From NCBI GenBank assembly GCA_041740975.1, contig JBGSKV010000080.1, positions 1 to 17,788 on the forward strand: a DNA stretch of 17,788 bases. Direction: 5' to 3'. The stretch is from JBGSKV01 sp041740975. Its GTDB lineage: Bacteria > Bdellovibrionota_B > Oligoflexia > Oligoflexales > JALZUQ01. Position 1 is the first letter of the stretch; each line of letters begins with the position of its first letter. Shown piece after piece: positions 15,353 through 17,788 of this stretch. Below the pieces are notes generated by a model. It worked only from the letters and a program-made list of their open reading frames with translations, made no database searches and was not told the origin of the DNA. A program made the position numbers and the translations under genes.

Positions 15353-15898
15353 TTGAAGCCCATTGCAGTTCTACTATTCTTCGTAGTGTATGGATGTGTT
15401 ACAGTCGATGTCCCTGTCGACATGCGTCCCTTAAATGACATTTCCAATGATGCTATGGTCGAATACTATAGATGCTTTCTAGAGAATAATAAAAATGATC
15501 TTAAGATCACCAAAGTCTGCGCGCAACCCTTGCAGAAAAAATTGTTAATGCGCGTTAAATCTTTGACCAGCGCGGAAAGAGTGTTTCTAACGCTTTCCAC
15601 CGCTGTCCGACGTGCAAACGTCCATGAAGAAAAAGGACCAAAATCTGCAAATCATTTAACGATGCTTTGTTTTCTTAAAGACGATGCCAGAACCTTCAAC
15701 CTTTCTACGCAGGTCTCGCCAGGAGACTTAATCATTGTCAAGCCAGGGGACATGATTGGGGTATTTAAACCTCAGTCTATTGTTTTTAAGGATGGTAAAA
15801 TGATTCTAAAAGAGGAGGCCAAAAACCAGCCGGCATATGGAGATACGTTTGCCTTCGATGGCTGCACTGTCGAAAAGGTCATTACTGAAAACAATTAG
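15353..15898 (+). CDS. Putative lipoprotein of unknown function
   Basis: A 181-residue protein if started at the TTG at 15353. That start is preferred because GAGGAG (15341-15346) lies six bases upstream and because it puts a short basic and hydrophobic signal (MKPIAVLLFFVVYGC) at the N-terminus, with lipobox VYGC and acylated Cys15. Tyr at -2 of the lipobox is unusual but the overall signal II shape is good. The mature chain has further cysteines (EYYRCFLE, TKVCAQP, TMLCFLK, FDGCTVE), so one or two disulfides are possible, and a beta-rich C-terminal half (DLIIVKPGDMIGVFKP). No family is recognised. The residue after the Cys is Val, not Asp, so outer-membrane sorting is plausible. Its transcript probably ends at the hairpin at 15984-16009. 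Confidence 0.75.
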   Translation: MKPIAVLLFFVVYGCVTVDVPVDMRPLNDISNDAMVEYYRCFLENNKNDLKITKVCAQPLQKKLLMRVKSLTSAERVFLTLSTAVRRANVHEEKGPKSANHLTMLCFLKDDARTFNLSTQVSPGDLIIVKPGDMIGVFKPQSIVFKDGKMILKEEAKNQPAYGDTFAFDGCTVEKVITENN

Positions 15899-15983
15899 AT
15901 AAACAAAAAGCTTTCCAGACATACTCAGAAACAAACTCTTCTAAACGAAGTTTAAATTTTTCATCGCTGCACAGCTCAATGAA

Positions 15984-16009
15984 AAGGGACAGTCAAAAGA
16001 CTGTCCCTT
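15984..16009. terminator. Bidirectional terminator-like hairpin between convergent genes
   Basis: AAGGGACAGTC (15984-15994) and GACTGTCCCTT (15999-16009) form an 11-bp perfect stem with an AAAA loop. On the minus strand the stem GGGACAGTC/GACTGTCCC is followed by TTTTC, which fits a Rho-independent terminator for the small secreted protein gene ending at 16054. On the plus strand it lies 85 bases after the lipoprotein stop but has only a short T-run. The GGGACA core also resembles REP-type repeats. Confidence 0.65.
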
Positions 16010-16053
16010 CCGGCACCATCATGATTGGCATCCATAGTTGTCGCATACTAGGA

Positions 16054-16314
16054 TTAAAGCGTGTAAGCGTGCGCAATCGAACAGTAATCCACATTGTAAA
16101 GCTCTTCGCATTTTATTTTTGCGGCGGCGCACGCCGCAGGAATGCCCGCTGCCACTGCCGACACTCGATTCGTCGTCCAATCCTCAAGGTACGGATAAAC
16201 TATACAAATCGCTTGTCGTTCCTGAGCTACTGCTGCATTTCCTCCAGCGAATGACTGCAATACCGTAGACACCATAAGAACAAACGTCATCTTCCCTAAA
16301 CACTTTATCCTCAT
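16054..16314 (-). CDS. Small cysteine-containing secreted protein
   Basis: An 86-residue protein started at the ATG at 16314, because AAGGAGG (minus strand, 16320-16326) lies five bases upstream; a slightly longer frame starts at 16329 but lacks a site. Residues 1-30 form a signal peptide (basic MRIK, hydrophobic core, AVA before the cut), leaving about 56 mature residues with four cysteines at 37, 62, 69 and 78, an even number suited to two disulfides. It has a short Ala-rich helix (about 52-66). I do not recognise the family. Its size, strong ribosome binding site, separate leader and terminator suggest an abundantly translated exported peptide. Antimicrobial, adhesive or signalling roles are all open. 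Confidence 0.7.
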   Translation of the reverse strand: MRIKCLGKMTFVLMVSTVLQSFAGGNAAVAQERQAICIVYPYLEDWTTNRVSAVAAGIPAACAAAKIKCEELYNVDYCSIAHAYTL

Positions 16315-16586
16315 TTTTGCCTCCTTCATGGCTAATTGAAATGAACCTCTCTTCGATTTCCATTAAAGCAATCACCATGCCATTGCTACGGAGCAAATTC
16401 CTTTCAATCATTTCAGTTCATTGCAGAAACTGATTTTTTAATTAGCAAATGAAAAATGTTATTTTTGATTTTTTCAAAATCGAATCTAGTAAAGTTTTGT
16501 AGTGAACTATGCCAATCTTGCATCTGGTTGAATGAAAAAATTATTTAGAATTGTCACCGTGACGGGAGACGAACCTGTTGCGGAGA
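16315..16586. other. Leader and intergenic region without a recognisable gene
   Basis: This AT-rich stretch precedes the small secreted protein (minus strand). It holds three small inverted repeats: TTGCT/AGCAA (16383-16396), TCAGTT/AACTGA (16413-16433) and TTTTGA/TCAAAA (16463-16479). The first two could lie in the mRNA leader, the third in a promoter region. I cannot point to a convincing -35/-10 pair. Short open frames here overlap in the wrong phase and have no ribosome binding sites. Confidence 0.5.
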
Positions 16587-16700
16587 TTATGGCGAGAAAG
16601 TGTGTTTACGGGGTGAAAGTTCGGACTCTCGTTTCAAGGCTAAGTTACCCGCTTCCGAAAGCACTAGAAAAGCTGGTTATTCAGGGCTACCCTGCCTAAC
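16587..16700 (-). pseudogene. Decayed fragment of a DUF2945/Hva1-TUDOR-like gene
   Basis: Translated on the minus strand from 16700, the fragment reads VRQGSPE, stop, PAFLVLSEAGNLALKRESEL, SPRKHTF. It aligns residue by residue with the C-terminal half of the apparently intact gene at 17579-17788 (VRHGSPEKPAYLVRSEAGNIALKLETEL, FPRKHSF; the strings are split here only for length). An in-frame TAA at 16677-16679 replaces the Lys codon, and no N-terminal half is found upstream. The fragment is therefore a broken relic of a second copy. The two copies flank the aquaporin gene in direct orientation, which suggests a past local duplication. Confidence 0.75.
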
Positions 16701-16757
16701 GCTAGACTCAACATCTGTGATCTACCTACATTATGATCGCAGGCAAAAACAATCACT

Positions 16758-17423
16758 TCATTTTGACTTCCTAAAAAACCAACGAAATGTAGTTTCAGCG
16801 GCTATCGCACCTAAGGCTTGCGCAAAAATAAATCCCAATACATGACTGGGCGAAATCCCCGTAAAAGTTGTGGTTAGGGATCGTGCGATCGTTACTGCCG
16901 GATTTGCAAATGATGTTGACGCAGTAAACCAATAAGCGGACGCTATGTATGCACCCACCGCAAATGGAATTTTCTCAATGTGCTTTTCTACCAACCCACG
17001 GATAACCATAATTAGTCCAAATGTTGCAATAAATTCACTGAACATAAGATTGAATCCGCCACGATCTTGTAAAGAAAGACTAACGATAGGTTCGCCGTAC
17101 ATAATATTTGCAATCGCCACCCCCGATACCGCTCCGAGGATTTGGCCTAAGAGATAGAATAAAGTCTCTTTTTTGGAATGGTGTCCCAGCGAATAACTAA
17201 TGGCAGTGACAAGCGGATTGAAATGCGCACCAGAAATCGGACCAAAAACTAAAATCAGTACTACGAGTCCCAATCCAGTGGCCAATGAATTCGCCAGCAA
17301 AGCAATGCCCACGTTCCCACCAGAAAGACGGTCACCCATAATTCCCGAACCCACAATGATAGCGAGCAAAAATAACGTGCCTAAATATTCACCGGCAAAT
17401 TTTCGTCTAAGGTCGCCGCTCAT
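16758..17423 (-). CDS. MIP-family channel (aquaporin, AqpS-like)
   Basis: A 221-residue protein with six membrane helices and two half-helix loops. The first loop motif is HFNPLVT (Asn69-Pro70-Leu71), so NPL instead of NPA. The second is FANPAVTIARS (Asn174-Pro175-Ala176). In AqpZ and GlpF an Arg directly follows the second NPA and forms the selectivity filter; here that residue is Val177. A Val at this position, within nearly the same string, is what I recall from the AqpS channels of arsenic-resistance operons in Sinorhizobium, which pass arsenicals. No ars gene lies in the window, so the solute remains open (water, glycerol, metalloid acids). The ATG at 17423 has a weak GGAT about seven bases upstream. 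The gene lies downstream of, and on the same strand as, the DUF2945-like gene. Confidence 0.9.
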   Translation of the reverse strand: MSGDLRRKFAGEYLGTLFLLAIIVGSGIMGDRLSGGNVGIALLANSLATGLGLVVLILVFGPISGAHFNPLVTAISYSLGHHSKKETLFYLLGQILGAVSGVAIANIMYGEPIVSLSLQDRGGFNLMFSEFIATFGLIMVIRGLVEKHIEKIPFAVGAYIASAYWFTASTSFANPAVTIARSLTTTFTGISPSHVLGFIFAQALGAIAAETTFRWFFRKSK

Positions 17424-17578
17424 TTTTTCATCCGAAATTATTAAAACATTCCGTCAAGGTTTAACAAAAGTTCCCTTAAGAGATCTATAGAAATATAAAC
17501 AAAGCAAAGAAATGGCGGAAGTACCGAAAGTCGAATTAGCGCCTTCCAGCGTCAGGTTAGTTGTTCTTAACCCGCCTT

Positions 17579-17788
17579 CTAGAAGGAGTGCTTTCGAGGA
17601 AAAAGTTCAGTCTCAAGTTTCAAAGCAATGTTACCCGCTTCCGAACGGACCAGGTAAGCGGGCTTTTCTGGACTGCCGTGCCTCACGATTTTTTTGCCTT
17701 TGATGAGTTTTGAGACGGATTCAAAAAAAATCTCCTCAACAAAACCATCCACGGTTCCGCCCATCCACTTCCACTGAACCTTAGATTT
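17579..17788 (-). CDS. DUF2945 / Hva1-TUDOR-like small protein (5' end outside window)
   Basis: The minus-strand frame is open from the window edge to a TAG at 17579-17581, giving 69 visible codons: KSKVQWKW, MGGTVDGFVEEIF, then LIKGKKIVRHGSPEKPAY, LVRSEAGNIALKLETEL and FPRKHSF. The pattern of a VxW strand, GGxVxG turn, IKG, R-GS-EKPxYxVxS and a closing ALKxxxEL resembles the Hva1_TUDOR/DUF2945 family of about 65-residue proteins, in which the last part is typically DPxYxIKS followed by AxHKxxxL. An internal Met at 17764 could be mistaken for the start, but the strand WKWMGG begins before it. These proteins are small SH3/TUDOR-like folds of unclear function. It has a broken paralogue at 16587-16700. 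Confidence 0.7.
   Translation of the reverse strand, partial: KSKVQWKWMGGTVDGFVEEIFFESVSKLIKGKKIVRHGSPEKPAYLVRSEAGNIALKLETELFPRKHSF

Noticed and set aside
16184..16411. Minus-strand frame overlapping the small cysteine protein
   Set aside because: It runs through the ribosome binding site and signal peptide codons in another phase and has no start signal of its own.
16463..16479. FNR/CRP-like site TTGAT...TCAAA
   Set aside because: Half-site spacing is off by one from TTGAT-N4-ATCAA; more likely a chance AT-rich palindrome.
16600..16845. Plus-strand frame across the pseudogene
   Set aside because: Antisense to both the decayed DUF2945-like fragment and the aquaporin 3' end; no support.
17575..17586. 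CCTTCTAGAAGG palindrome as a terminator
   Set aside because: No loop and no T-run; it overlaps the stop codon of the DUF2945-like gene and may be chance.
1..17788. CRISPR array, tRNA, integrase, IS element or RiPP precursor near either radical SAM gene
   Set aside because: I looked for direct repeat arrays, cloverleaf-like ends, transposase motifs and short leader-core peptides next to the radical SAM genes and saw none.

Overview
The window looks like chromosomal DNA of a Gram-negative, moderate-GC bacterium. It encodes lipoprotein and Sec signal peptides, a GtrB/ArnC-like polyprenyl-phosphate glycosyltransferase, an RluF-type pseudouridine synthase and several secreted small proteins. A Bdellovibrionota or deltaproteobacterial-grade host fits the mix, but that is an impression from gene content and no rRNA or marker gene is present to prove it. 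I see no tRNA, rRNA, CRISPR array, insertion sequence or phage gene.

Left part (1-2085): the 3' end of a membrane hybrid histidine kinase (cut by the window edge) converges on a class I SAM methyltransferase.

Centre (2201-10859): the most interesting region. A leftward operon starts at 6975: radical SAM/twitch enzyme, PuuC-like aldehyde dehydrogenase, ATP-grasp ligase and a polyprenyl-phosphate-type GT2. Its joints are tight (TAG directly followed by ATG, a 12-base gap, and a 4-base ATGA overlap). Across a short divergent promoter region a rightward pair encodes a GNAT-MaoC fusion and a polytopic membrane protein that may be a GT-C glycosyltransferase. A DUF4301 nucleotidyltransferase-like gene converges on that pair, with the two stop codons overlapping. 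Together these suggest synthesis and acylation of an unusual amino-sugar or amino-acid-like group, its loading on a lipid carrier and its transfer outside the cytoplasm. The pathway is inferred; no part of it can be matched to a known system from sequence alone.

Right part (11045-16314): a GNAT-fold protein with an export signal, a B12-binding radical SAM protein, a small secreted protein followed 20 bases later by rluF, a lipoprotein with its own good promoter, and an 86-residue cysteine-containing secreted protein. A 16-bp perfect inverted repeat lies at 11861-11914, and a bidirectional terminator-like hairpin at 15984-16009.

Right end (16330-17788): an AqpS-like aquaporin lies between a decayed copy and an apparently intact copy of a small DUF2945/Hva1-TUDOR-type gene. 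The intact copy runs off the window edge.
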